Source: an uncultured Gemmiger sp. (lineage in GTDB: Bacteria; Bacillota; Clostridia; Oscillospirales; Ruminococcaceae). Taken from it: 64,000 bases of DNA. Where the stretch lies: contig CALXHT010000001.1 of assembly GCA_944388215.1 (NCBI GenBank), positions 186,001-250,000 on the forward strand, given 5' to 3'. The notes below the pieces were generated by a model. The model did not search any database, was not told the DNA's origin, and saw only the letters and a list, made by a program, of their open reading frames with translations. Within the stretch, counting starts at the first letter, position 1, and each line of letters starts with the position of its first letter. Positions 16,101 through 24,392 of the stretch are shown here, piece after piece. The position numbers and the translations under genes are program-made.

Positions 16101-17723
16101 ATGACAGAACAACCCAGAGAGGGCGCCGGGCGTCCCCTTTACGAAAGTGCGCCCAAAATTCAGCTGGCGGTGCCGGCAACTCCCTTCCTGTGGGGCGCGG
16201 TGGTCAGCTACCCGCTGGCCTACCTGTATGTGAAAGAGATTCTGTTTGCCCGCCGGTTTGCAGGCTGGGGCCTGCCGGTCTTCACCGTGCTGTTTGTGGC
16301 CGGTGTGGAGGCCATGGCCCGGGCGCTCCACCGCCGGGCAGCCGCCGAAACACCCCTCTGGGCGGGCTGCTGGCTGGTGCTGGCCGGTGCTATGGCGTTC
16401 TGGGGTGAACAGCCTGTGCTGGGCGGCTGGCAGCCGTTGGTGTGGCATATTTTTGCCGTCTGGTTCGTGCTGGCCCGGTGCGGCATGCTGGCTCAAGGGT
16501 ACAGCGGCAGTCTCTGCTTCCTGGACGGTCTGACGGGCTTTGTGGTGCTGCCCTTCGGGAATTTCTTCCGCCGGATCGGCACGGTCTGGGCCGGGGTGCG
16601 CAATATGGGGCGGCAGCGGCGCAAGCTGCGCGGGACCGCCGTGGGGGCGGTGACCGTGCTGGTCACGCTGTTGCTCTGCGCCATGGCCTGGAACCTGCTG
16701 GCGGCGGCCGACCCCCATTTTGCGGCGCTGGGCCGGGCGTGGAACAATTGGATGAGCTTCCTGCTCAACAGTGAAAAGCTGGTCTCCTACATCGCCTACT
16801 TCCTGCTCTCCCTGCCGGTGGGGGCCTGGCTCTATGGTTTGGTGGCGGGCTCGCTGCGCCGGGAAACCCCGCCCTGCCCGGCGGACCGCTTCTATGCAGG
16901 GCTGGAGCCCTTCCGGTTGCTGCCCCGGGTGACGGCCATTGCGGCGGTGGGGGCCCTGTGCGCCATCTACACGCTGTTCTTCGGGCTCCAGGCGGCCGAA
17001 TGGCTGGCCGCCGCGCCCCTGGGCCTGACGGCACCCGCCGCCTCGGACTTTGCAGTGGACGGCTTCTGGGAGCTGCTGCGGATTCTGTTGCTGGACTTCT
17101 GCGTGCTGGCGGCTGTGCGGTTTCTCGGCCGCCGCCCGCTGCCCAAGACGCTGGCAGCCCTCTTCTGCCTCTACGGCATCGCCTTCGCCCTGCTGGCCGG
17201 GGCCAAGCTGGCGGTTTACATCCATCTCTTCGGCTATACGCCCCGCCGGGTGGTGGCCGGGTGGTTCCTCGGCGTGCTGGCGGTCTGGGCCGTGCTGCTG
17301 CTGGTGCGGGTCTTCCGCAGCATACCGGCGGCCCGCATGGGATTGGTCGTGCTGGCGGTCACCTTTGTGCTGCTCTCCTGCGTGGACATGAAAAGCCGGA
17401 TCGTCCGCGCCAATCTGGACCGCTACGCCGCCGGCGTGGATGCCGACCTGGACCTGGATGTGCTGCAGGACTGCGGCCTCAACTACTGGACCCGGGGCAG
17501 GGAACAGGCCGACGTGGTCACCTATACCCGCTGGCTGCTGGATGCCGGCTGGTTTGAAAACCGGTCCATCCGGGACCTGCAGGAGCTATACGATGTGGAC
17601 GGCCCCGGCCTCGGGGAAACGCGGCGGGTTCAGCTGAACGGGAACTGGCTGCTGACCATGACCTTTGACGACCGCTGGTGCTGCACGGCGGCTTCCTTGA
17701 CGCAGACGGAAAACCGGGTATAA
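16101..17723 (+). CDS. DUF4173/DUF4153-type polytopic membrane protein
   Basis: 540 residues with about ten membrane helices spread from residue 30 to 430 and a soluble tail of about 110. Segments such as IYTLFFGLQA, GFWELLRILLLDF, and GYTPRRVVAGWFLGVLAVWAVLLLV followed by the NLDRYAAG tail match the DUF4173 pattern; such genes often sit next to DUF2975/HTH pairs, as here. Function is unknown. ATG 16101 follows AGGAGG. A promoter for the next gene is embedded in its last codons. Confidence 0.78.
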   Translation: MTEQPREGAGRPLYESAPKIQLAVPATPFLWGAVVSYPLAYLYVKEILFARRFAGWGLPVFTVLFVAGVEAMARALHRRAAAETPLWAGCWLVLAGAMAFWGEQPVLGGWQPLVWHIFAVWFVLARCGMLAQGYSGSLCFLDGLTGFVVLPFGNFFRRIGTVWAGVRNMGRQRRKLRGTAVGAVTVLVTLLLCAMAWNLLAAADPHFAALGRAWNNWMSFLLNSEKLVSYIAYFLLSLPVGAWLYGLVAGSLRRETPPCPADRFYAGLEPFRLLPRVTAIAAVGALCAIYTLFFGLQAAEWLAAAPLGLTAPAASDFAVDGFWELLRILLLDFCVLAAVRFLGRRPLPKTLAALFCLYGIAFALLAGAKLAVYIHLFGYTPRRVVAGWFLGVLAVWAVLLLVRVFRSIPAARMGLVVLAVTFVLLSCVDMKSRIVRANLDRYAAGVDADLDLDVLQDCGLNYWTRGREQADVVTYTRWLLDAGWFENRSIRDLQELYDVDGPGLGETRRVQLNGNWLLTMTFDDRWCCTAASLTQTENRV

Positions 17724-17724
17724 T
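17697..17724 (+). promoter_or_regulatory. SigA-type promoter for tcdA inside the preceding gene
   Basis: TTGACG at 17697-17702, 16-base spacer, TATAAT at 17719-17724 overlapping the DUF4173 stop codon. A GGGCGGCCGCCC palindrome lies just downstream near the start site. Confidence 0.75.
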
Positions 17725-17771
17725 AATAGGCGGGCGGCCGCCCCACAACACCACCCCGGAGGATTTACCCT

Positions 17772-18521
17772 ATGCCTGATATCTATACCCGTACCCGCGC
17801 CCTGCTGGGCACCCCTGCTCTCGAAACGCTGCGCGCCGCCCATGTGGCGGTGTTCGGCATCGGCGGTGTGGGCGGCCAGGCCGTGGAGGTGCTGGCCCGC
17901 AGCGGGGTGGGGGAGCTGAGCCTCTTTGACAGCGACAGGGTGGCGGAATCCAACCTGAACCGTCAGCTTATCGCACTGCACTCCACGCTGGGCCAGTACA
18001 AGGTGGACGCCATGGCGGCCCGCATTGCCGACATCGACCCCACCACCGTGGTGCACGCCCACAGGCTGTTCTACGGCGCCGACACCGCCGACACCATCGA
18101 TCTGGGGCAGTTTGACTATGTGCTGGACTGCATCGACACGGTGTCGGCCAAGCTGCTGCTCATTGAGCGGTGCAAGGCGGCGGGCACCCCCATCCTCTGC
18201 AGCATGGGGGCGGCCAACAAGCTGGACCCCACGGCGTTCCGGGTGGCGGACATCGAGAAAACCACCGTGGACCCGCTGGCCAAGGTCATCCGCATCCAGT
18301 GCCGCAAACGGCGGCTGGGCAAGGTGAAGGTGGTTTTCTCCACCGAGGAACCCCTGGCACCCCTCACGGCGGAACTGACCGAAACCCCGGCCAACGGACG
18401 GCGGGCCGTACCGGCCAGCAATGCCTTTGTGCCGGCGGCCTGCGGGCTGGTCTGCGGCGGCGAGGTGGTCAAGGACCTGATCCGCCGCGCCGGCACCGGC
18501 CGCTCCGAAATGAACAGATAA
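17772..18521 (+). CDS. tcdA: tRNA threonylcarbamoyladenosine dehydratase (ThiF/E1-like)
   Basis: 249 residues. The nucleotide-binding GIGGVGG is at about 29-35, the E1-family DSDRVAESNLNRQ segment follows at about 54-66, and YVLDCIDTVSAK marks the adenylation site. TcdA uses ATP to cyclise t6A37 of tRNA to ct6A. The family is confused with other ThiF-like proteins, but the N-terminal TRTRALLGTPALETL and lack of C-terminal Cys cluster domain fit TcdA. ATG 17772 follows CGGAGG. Own promoter and strong terminator. Confidence 0.9.
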   Translation: MPDIYTRTRALLGTPALETLRAAHVAVFGIGGVGGQAVEVLARSGVGELSLFDSDRVAESNLNRQLIALHSTLGQYKVDAMAARIADIDPTTVVHAHRLFYGADTADTIDLGQFDYVLDCIDTVSAKLLLIERCKAAGTPILCSMGAANKLDPTAFRVADIEKTTVDPLAKVIRIQCRKRRLGKVKVVFSTEEPLAPLTAELTETPANGRRAVPASNAFVPAACGLVCGGEVVKDLIRRAGTGRSEMNR

Positions 18522-18524
18522 GCC

Positions 18525-18554
18525 ATGCACTCCCCGTTGGGAGTGCATTTTTTT
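18525..18554 (+). terminator. Intrinsic terminator after tcdA
   Basis: ATGCACTCCC / GGGAGTGCAT with a four-base loop and seven Ts. Confidence 0.93.
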
Positions 18555-18676
18555 GTGGAATTTTACAGAAGTTGCCGCCCGTTTTGCATTGTAATTTCTT
18601 CGGCAAAATGTTACACTATTCTTACTTATATTGTTTGAATTTTGTTGCATACCTTGGCAAGGAGAGGTTTACGACT

Positions 18677-21481
18677 GTGTCTGAAGAACGCAAGATCTAT
18701 CGCAGCCCCGGGCGGGCTGCACCCAATCCCCAACCCGCAGCCCCGCCGCCTTCCGGGCAGGGGCGGCCCCAACCGCCGCGGAGCGGCAAACCCCGGCGCC
18801 GCAAGGGCAGCCGCCGTCGGCGCAGCCGTCTGGTGCTGGCGCTGTGTTTGCTCTGCCTGCTGGTGGTGGCGGGGGTCTGCATCGCCCTGACCCGCTGCAC
18901 TTCCGGCCCCACCGGGCCCGCCCAGGTGGATTTCGGCACCCCGGCAGCCGCCTGGCAGAAGAATGACCTGGGCTATTACTTCAATTCCAGCGGGGAGGCC
19001 GTCCCGGCGGCGGTGCTCAAGGGCATCGACGTGTCCAAATTCCAGGGGGAAGTGGACTGGGAAAAGGCCAAGGCCGCGGGCATTGATTTTGCCATCATCC
19101 GCTGCGGCTACGGCGGCGAGTGGGACGGCCAGGAGGCCGACTGGGCCCAGGACGACGACCAGTGGCGCCGCAATGCCGACGAGTGCACCCGGCTGGGCAT
19201 CCCCTTCGGCGTGTACCTCTATTCCTACGCCACCACGGTGGAGGAGGCCCGCTCCGAGGCCGACCATGTGGCCCGGCTGCTGGGGCTGGTGGCCCCGCCC
19301 CAGGAGGGGCTGGCCGACTACACCGCTTCGCCCTACCAGCTGTCCTACCCGGTATATTACGACCTGGAGGACAAGAGCATCAGCGGCATCTTCCCCGAGG
19401 AGATGGCCGCCATCACCCAGGCCTTCTTTGACCGGCTGGTGGAGCTGGGCTACACCGGGGAGCAGGGCATCTATGCCTCGCTGAACTGGGTGCGGGCCCG
19501 CTTCAGAGACCCGGCCTTCGACCCCTGGCGGGACAATCTGTGGATCGCCCGCTTCTCGGATTCCCTGGGCTACACCGGCACCTACGATATGTGGCAGTGT
19601 ACCTACCAGGCGCCCGGCGCCGACTACGGCGTCCAGAGCGAGACGGTGGACGTGGACTTCATCATGCGTCCCTTCACCATCACCGGCATCGCCGACGGCA
19701 TGGGCAAGGCCGCCGACCCGGTCTTTGTGAACGATACCTACCAGATGGAACTGCATCTGGACGCCAAGGATGCCCGCGCCACCCTGACCACCAACCAGAA
19801 CGCTGAGGAGGAGGGCGGCCAGAAGGTCTTCTGGCAGAGCAGTAACGAGGACGTGGCCACGGTGGATAAACACGGCGTGGTCCGTGCCCGGGCCGATAGC
19901 GGCGAGTGCACCATCACGGCCACCTTGGCCGACGGCACCGAGAGCGTCTCTTGTCTTGTGCGCATCGGCGACATCACGGTGCCTGTCTTCGCCACCGCCA
20001 ACCTGGACGGTGTGCGGGACAACATGGCCTATGTGGCGGGGCTCAAGGCCTCGGCGCCCGACGCCATCCTGCTGGACGCAGGCGGCAGCCTGCAGGGGAG
20101 CTTGAGCTCCAGCCTCACCGGCGGCATGGATATGTTCAGCGCCTTCTCGGCAGCCGGGTATGACCTGCAGGCCATCGGTGCGGAGGACCTTGCCTTCGGC
20201 ATCGAGCGGCTGCGCAGCGACGCCAACATGGCCTCCGGGCCCTCCCTGGCGGCCAACCTGCGGGACGCCGAGGGCTCGGCCATCTTCTACCGTTCCACCA
20301 GCTGGAGCCGCAACCGCATCACCAACGGCATGAACTATCTGCTGGAGCGGGCCGGCTACAAGATCGGATTCTTCTCCCTGGCCGACACCGCCACGGTGAC
20401 CGGTCAGGTGGGACTTGTGAATGAGGAAACCCCCATGGCCAACGACCTGGCCCAGACCGCCAGCGAACAGGTGGCGGCACTGCAGGCAGAGGAAGCCGAT
20501 GTCATCCTCTGCATCGCCACGCCCGGAGTGGATGTGGGGGCACTGGCCGACACGCTGGCGGACCTGGGCGTTACGGCGGTGATCAACGGCAGCGGCACCG
20601 AAGTGGAAAATGCCGCGCTGCCGGTGCTGGCCGCCGGTCAGGGCACCGAGGAGGTGGCCCGGCTGAACCTCGTCTTCACCCAGGGCGGCAGCTGCCGGGT
20701 GGAGCTGGCCAGCAAGGTGACGGCCGGCGACCTGGAAACGGCCCTCAACGACCAGTGGAGCCAGTACCTGACCACTGGCGAGGACGGCAGCCTGACCGTG
20801 ACCGATACCGCCGACCCCGACAAGAATGTGGCGGCGGACGGAGCCGACCCCACGGCGCCCACCGAGCGGGCGGAGGATGCCATCCGTCAGGCGGCAGCGG
20901 CCTACAGCAACGCTTCCCAGGCGCTGCAGGGGCTGGATACCGACGATTCCAGCATCCTGAACACACCCCTCTTCACCTACGCCCAGAACCCGGACGCCAG
21001 CAAGACGGTGAGCTATGCCAACTACCTGGCCACCCTCTACGAGGAAATCGCCGAGAAAGACCGGGACCACTGGCCGGAGGGCTGGGCGGATGCCGAGGTC
21101 ACCGGCGTGGCGGGCGGTGTCACCGAGCTGGAATACGGCGACATCACCCGGCAGCAGCTGATCTCCTCGCTGCCGGCGACCCAGCGGCTGGTGCTGCTTT
21201 CCACCACGGCGGAGGCAGCCCAGGCGCTGATGGACAGCGGCAATGTGACCCGCACCTACCAGGCCAGCCTGACGGCCTACGAGCCGGAGAGCGACACCGT
21301 GCTGCTGGTGACCGACACCCAGACGGCGGCAGCCCTGGGGGAGGGCAACTACACCATCCTGCGGGATTACGGCGACCTGTTCTGGGATGTCCGTATGAAT
21401 ATCAACGACAACACCAACAATTTCACCGAAGATTTTGTCCTGCCCAAGGCGCCCACCTACGGGGTGGGGCGCAACCAGTAA
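18677..21481 (+). CDS. Membrane-anchored GH25 muramidase with Ig-like and degenerate 5'-nucleotidase-like domains
   Basis: 934 residues from GTG 18677 (GGAGAGG upstream). Order: Pro/Arg-rich cytoplasmic tail (1-50), one membrane helix (51-71), GH25 lysozyme domain (about 115-332) with catalytic-type residues D118 (GIDVSKFQG) and D229/E231 (YYDLED) and the late DVDF motif, a Big_2-like Ig domain (about 350-430), then a region to the end that follows the plan of UshA-type 5'-nucleotidases: VFATANLDG, LLDAGGSLQGS, AIGAEDLAFG, VINGSGT and a C-terminal EYGDITRQQLISSLPATQRLVLL. In active nucleotidases the corresponding positions carry Asp, His and Asn metal ligands; here they are largely replaced, so it is probably a pseudo-enzyme. 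GH25 enzymes cleave peptidoglycan glycan strands outside the cell. Confidence 0.85.
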   Translation: MSEERKIYRSPGRAAPNPQPAAPPPSGQGRPQPPRSGKPRRRKGSRRRRSRLVLALCLLCLLVVAGVCIALTRCTSGPTGPAQVDFGTPAAAWQKNDLGYYFNSSGEAVPAAVLKGIDVSKFQGEVDWEKAKAAGIDFAIIRCGYGGEWDGQEADWAQDDDQWRRNADECTRLGIPFGVYLYSYATTVEEARSEADHVARLLGLVAPPQEGLADYTASPYQLSYPVYYDLEDKSISGIFPEEMAAITQAFFDRLVELGYTGEQGIYASLNWVRARFRDPAFDPWRDNLWIARFSDSLGYTGTYDMWQCTYQAPGADYGVQSETVDVDFIMRPFTITGIADGMGKAADPVFVNDTYQMELHLDAKDARATLTTNQNAEEEGGQKVFWQSSNEDVATVDKHGVVRARADSGECTITATLADGTESVSCLVRIGDITVPVFATANLDGVRDNMAYVAGLKASAPDAILLDAGGSLQGSLSSSLTGGMDMFSAFSAAGYDLQAIGAEDLAFGIERLRSDANMASGPSLAANLRDAEGSAIFYRSTSWSRNRITNGMNYLLERAGYKIGFFSLADTATVTGQVGLVNEETPMANDLAQTASEQVAALQAEEADVILCIATPGVDVGALADTLADLGVTAVINGSGTEVENAALPVLAAGQGTEEVARLNLVFTQGGSCRVELASKVTAGDLETALNDQWSQYLTTGEDGSLTVTDTADPDKNVAADGADPTAPTERAEDAIRQAAAAYSNASQALQGLDTDDSSILNTPLFTYAQNPDASKTVSYANYLATLYEEIAEKDRDHWPEGWADAEVTGVAGGVTELEYGDITRQQLISSLPATQRLVLLSTTAEAAQALMDSGNVTRTYQASLTAYEPESDTVLLVTDTQTAAALGEGNYTILRDYGDLFWDVRMNINDNTNNFTEDFVLPKAPTYGVGRNQ

Positions 21482-21509
21482 GGCAGGCCAAGGCAGGGAG
21501 GCGAACTGT

Positions 21510-23132
21510 ATGAAACTTACCTTTTTGGGTGCTGCCCGGGAAGTGACCGGCAGCTGTACCCAGCTGGAAGCGGCGGGCCACCGGCTGCTGGTGGACTGCG
21601 GCATGGAGCAGGGACGGGACGTGTATGAGAATGCCGACCTGCCCTATGCCCCCGGCACCTACGAGGCGCTGCTGCTGACCCATGCCCACATCGACCATTC
21701 GGGACAGATCCCCTACCTCTATAAAAACGGCTACCGCGGGCCCATCTACTCCACCGACGCCACCATGGACCTGTGCGGCATCATGCTGCGGGACTCCGCC
21801 CACATCCAGGAGCAGGAGGCCGAGTGGAAAAACCGCAAGGCCCAGCGCAGCGGTGCCGCCATGGTGGAGCCGGATTACACGGTGGAGGATGCCGAGAAGG
21901 TCATGCAGCAGTTTGTGCCCTGCCCTTACGGCAGCTGGCAGACCCTCTTCGAGGGCGAAAACGGCAAGATCGAAGTGCTGTTCACCGATGTGGGGCATCT
22001 TCTGGGCAGTGCCTCCATCTCCATCCGCGTCACCGAGCCGGAACGCCAGCCGGAGGTCATCGTCTTTTCCGGCGATATCGGAAACACCCACCAGCCCCTC
22101 ATCAAGGACCCGGCCATCCCGCCCCACGCCGACTATCTGGTCATGGAGTCCACCTACGGCGACCGCAGCCACGGCCCGCGGCCGGACTATCTGGGCGAAC
22201 TGACCGAAGTGCTGCAGACCACCTTCGACCGGGGCGGCAACGTGGTCATTCCCAGCTTTGCGGTGGGCCGCACCCAGGAACTGCTCTACTTCATCCGGCA
22301 GATCAAGGAGGAGGGGCGCATCCACGGCCACGACAACTTCCCGGTCTTCGTGGACAGTCCGCTGGCCAGCAAATCCACCACCATCTTCCGGGAAAACTTC
22401 ATGGAATGCTACGACGAGGAGGCTATGGCCATCGTCCAGCGGGGGGAAAACCCGCTGTGGTTCCCGGGCCTCTGCGTCAGCGAGACCAAAGAGGAATCCA
22501 TGGCCATCAACAGCGATCCCACGCCCAAGGTGATCATTTCGGCCTCCGGCATGTGTGACGCCGGCCGCATCCGCCACCATCTCAAGTACAATCTCTGGCG
22601 GCCCGAGAGCACCATCCTCTTTGTGGGCTTCCAGAGCCCCGGCACGCTGGGCAACGTGCTGCTGGGCGGCGCCACCGAGGTCAAGCTCTTCGGCGACGAG
22701 ATCCAGGTCAAGGCCCATATCCACCGGCTCAGCGGCCTGTCGGGCCACGCCGACCAGGACGGGCTGGCCAACTGGCTCCACGCCTTTGACGAAAAGCCCA
22801 AGTTTGTCTTTGTGAACCACGGCGAAGACGCGGTGGCCGACCACTGGGCCCACCGGCTGCAGGAGGAAGGCTACGAGGCGGAAGCGCCCTACAACGGGTC
22901 CATCTGGATCGTGGGGGACGGCCGGGTGGCCTGCGCCGAGGTGGGCAACACCCGGAAGATCGTCAAGACGCCGGGCGTGGCCACTGTGCGCAGCAGCGCG
23001 GCCTACGACCGTCTGGTCAACATGGGCAAGCGGCTGATGGCGGTCATCCAGCACAACCAGGGCGGCGCCAACAAGGACCTGGCCAAGTTCGCCAGCCAGA
23101 TCGCCAGCCTGTGCGACAAGTGGGACCGCTGA
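21510..23132 (+). CDS. MBL-fold, beta-CASP ribonuclease-like protein (CPSF73/YsH1-type)
   Basis: 540 residues. The zinc motif THAHIDH is at residues 57-63, GDIGN and ESTYGDR follow, then the beta-CASP region (IPSFAVGRTQELL, DSPLASKSTTIF, ISASGMCDAGRIRHHL) and the C-terminal LSGHADQDGL and VNHGE motifs of RMMBL proteins. This combination defines RNA-processing metallo-beta-lactamase enzymes related to the cleavage and polyadenylation factor CPSF-73 rather than to RNase J. Cytoplasmic. ATG 21510 follows GGGAGG. It lies 28 bases after the muramidase gene and may be co-transcribed. The natural RNA target is unknown. Confidence 0.9.
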   Translation: MKLTFLGAAREVTGSCTQLEAAGHRLLVDCGMEQGRDVYENADLPYAPGTYEALLLTHAHIDHSGQIPYLYKNGYRGPIYSTDATMDLCGIMLRDSAHIQEQEAEWKNRKAQRSGAAMVEPDYTVEDAEKVMQQFVPCPYGSWQTLFEGENGKIEVLFTDVGHLLGSASISIRVTEPERQPEVIVFSGDIGNTHQPLIKDPAIPPHADYLVMESTYGDRSHGPRPDYLGELTEVLQTTFDRGGNVVIPSFAVGRTQELLYFIRQIKEEGRIHGHDNFPVFVDSPLASKSTTIFRENFMECYDEEAMAIVQRGENPLWFPGLCVSETKEESMAINSDPTPKVIISASGMCDAGRIRHHLKYNLWRPESTILFVGFQSPGTLGNVLLGGATEVKLFGDEIQVKAHIHRLSGLSGHADQDGLANWLHAFDEKPKFVFVNHGEDAVADHWAHRLQEEGYEAEAPYNGSIWIVGDGRVACAEVGNTRKIVKTPGVATVRSSAAYDRLVNMGKRLMAVIQHNQGGANKDLAKFASQIASLCDKWDR

Positions 23133-23171
23133 ATCGTCCCGAAATTTTGTCCCGAAGGGGGAACGCCAACT

Positions 23172-23711
23172 TTGTGGCATCCGATCAAACATTATAAAAC
23201 TATCCATCACCACAAGATGCTGGTGATGAAACACTGTTTCCGCTGCGGGCTCTACTGGCAGGGCCTCACCCACGATCTGAGCAAGCTGTCCCCGGTGGAA
23301 TTCTGGGCCGGGGCCAGGTACTGGCAGGGGACCTGCAGTCCCAACAACGCCCAGCGCAAGGCGGAAGGCTACAGCGCCGCCTGGCTGCATCACAAGGGCC
23401 GCAACAAACACCATCTGGAATACTGGATCGACTATGCACCCGACGGGGACCACGCCCTGGCGGGCATGCGGATGCCGGCCCGCTATGTGGCCGAGATGGT
23501 CTGCGACCGCATTGCCGCCAGCAAGAACTACAAGGGCGCCGACTACACCGACGCCACCGCCTGGGAGTACTACGAGCACAGCAAGGACCACTATGTCCTG
23601 CACCCCGAGACCCGCCGCGAGCTGGAAACCTGTCTGCAGGTGCTGCGGGACCAGGGGGAGGATGCCTGCTTCGCCTACATCCGCACCCAGCTGCTGGGCA
23701 GGAAAAAATAA
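23172..23711 (+). CDS. DUF5662 family protein
   Basis: 179 residues. The N-terminal pattern HPIKHYKTIHHHKMLVMKHC and GLYWQGLTHDLSKLSPVEF is the DUF5662 signature; the many conserved His/Asp residues (HDLSK, LHHKGRNKHHLEYW) suggest a metal-binding helical fold like HD hydrolases. Function unknown. The TTG at 23172 was chosen, with AGGGGG about 12 bases upstream, because family members start immediately before the HPxKH motif; a later in-frame ATG would remove it. Ends 12 bases before a strong terminator. Confidence 0.85.
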   Translation: MWHPIKHYKTIHHHKMLVMKHCFRCGLYWQGLTHDLSKLSPVEFWAGARYWQGTCSPNNAQRKAEGYSAAWLHHKGRNKHHLEYWIDYAPDGDHALAGMRMPARYVAEMVCDRIAASKNYKGADYTDATAWEYYEHSKDHYVLHPETRRELETCLQVLRDQGEDACFAYIRTQLLGRKK

Positions 23712-23723
23712 CACCATGACGGG

Positions 23724-23755
23724 GAGGACGCACCGGCGTGCGTCCTCTTTTTTTT
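23724..23755 (+). terminator. Intrinsic terminator
   Basis: GAGGACGCAC / GTGCGTCCTC with a CGGC loop followed by eight Ts. Confidence 0.95.
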
Positions 23756-23764
23756 GTGCCGGCT

Positions 23765-23790
23765 GTAAGATTTTGCCCCGCCGCCCCGTC
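23765..23790 (+). promoter_or_regulatory. ECF-type promoter for the sigma/anti-sigma operon
   Basis: GTAAG followed by ATTTT and, 17 bases after GTAAG, CGTC (23787-23790). This resembles the GTAAC-N16/17-CGTC pattern of ECF-dependent promoters and suggests autoregulation by the sigma factor encoded next. Confidence 0.55.
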
Positions 23791-23837
23791 TGGATAGATA
23801 AGAAGCGCTTCCAGAACAACAACAGGGAGGAATCCAA

Positions 23838-24392
23838 GTGAACGACCGGGACCTGACCCGCCTGCTGCAGACCGACCCCGACGCCGGGCTGCAGGCTGCC
23901 ATGCAGGCCTATGCCTCGCTGGTCAAAGCCGTGCTGCTGCGCATTTTGCCGCGGGACCCGCGGGATGTGGAGGAATGTATCGCCGATACCTTTGTATCGC
24001 TGTGGCGCCATGCCGCCGCGCTGGAACAACAGAAAACACCGCTGCGCCCCTGGCTGCTGGTGACGGCACGCAACAAGGGCATTGACCGCTACCATGCGCT
24101 GTGCCGCCATGCGGTACTATCGCTGGACGAAGAACTGGGGCAGACCCTGGGGGAGGTGGCGGAATTCGACCGCGCCACCTCGGATGCCGCCGACTGGGTG
24201 GGGGCCCTGGTGGCGGCCATGGACCCGCCCGACCGGGAGATTTTCCTGCGCAAGTATTATCTGCTACAGTCCAGTAAAGAGATCGCCCGCGCCCTGGGCA
24301 TGACCGAGGGCACCGTCAACACCCGCTTAAGCCGCGGCCGGGAACGGCTGCGCCGCCAGTTACAAAAGAAGGGAGTGCACTGCCATGCGTAA
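23838..24392 (+). CDS. ECF-type RNA polymerase sigma factor
   Basis: 184 residues. Region 2 (DPRDVEECIADTFVSLWRHA, about residues 38-57) and region 4 with its HTH (SSKEIARALGMTEGTVNTRLSRGRERLRR, about 148-176) are clear, and there is no region 1 or 3, as in extracytoplasmic-function sigma factors. Start is GTG 23838 with AGGGAGG upstream. The last eight bases overlap the next gene, which encodes its likely anti-sigma factor. It probably reads its own promoter at 23765-23790. Confidence 0.93.
   Translation: MNDRDLTRLLQTDPDAGLQAAMQAYASLVKAVLLRILPRDPRDVEECIADTFVSLWRHAAALEQQKTPLRPWLLVTARNKGIDRYHALCRHAVLSLDEELGQTLGEVAEFDRATSDAADWVGALVAAMDPPDREIFLRKYYLLQSSKEIARALGMTEGTVNTRLSRGRERLRRQLQKKGVHCHA

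Noticed and set aside
18626-21604. A 992-codon open frame on the minus strand opposite the muramidase gene
   Set aside because: Product is Gly/His/Val-rich low-complexity without domains or ribosome site; it is the antisense shadow of a GC-rich gene.
21423-24110. An 895-codon minus-strand open frame across two genes
   Set aside because: Runs through the beta-CASP nuclease, DUF5662 gene, a terminator and a sigma gene; no start signal, no recognisable domain.
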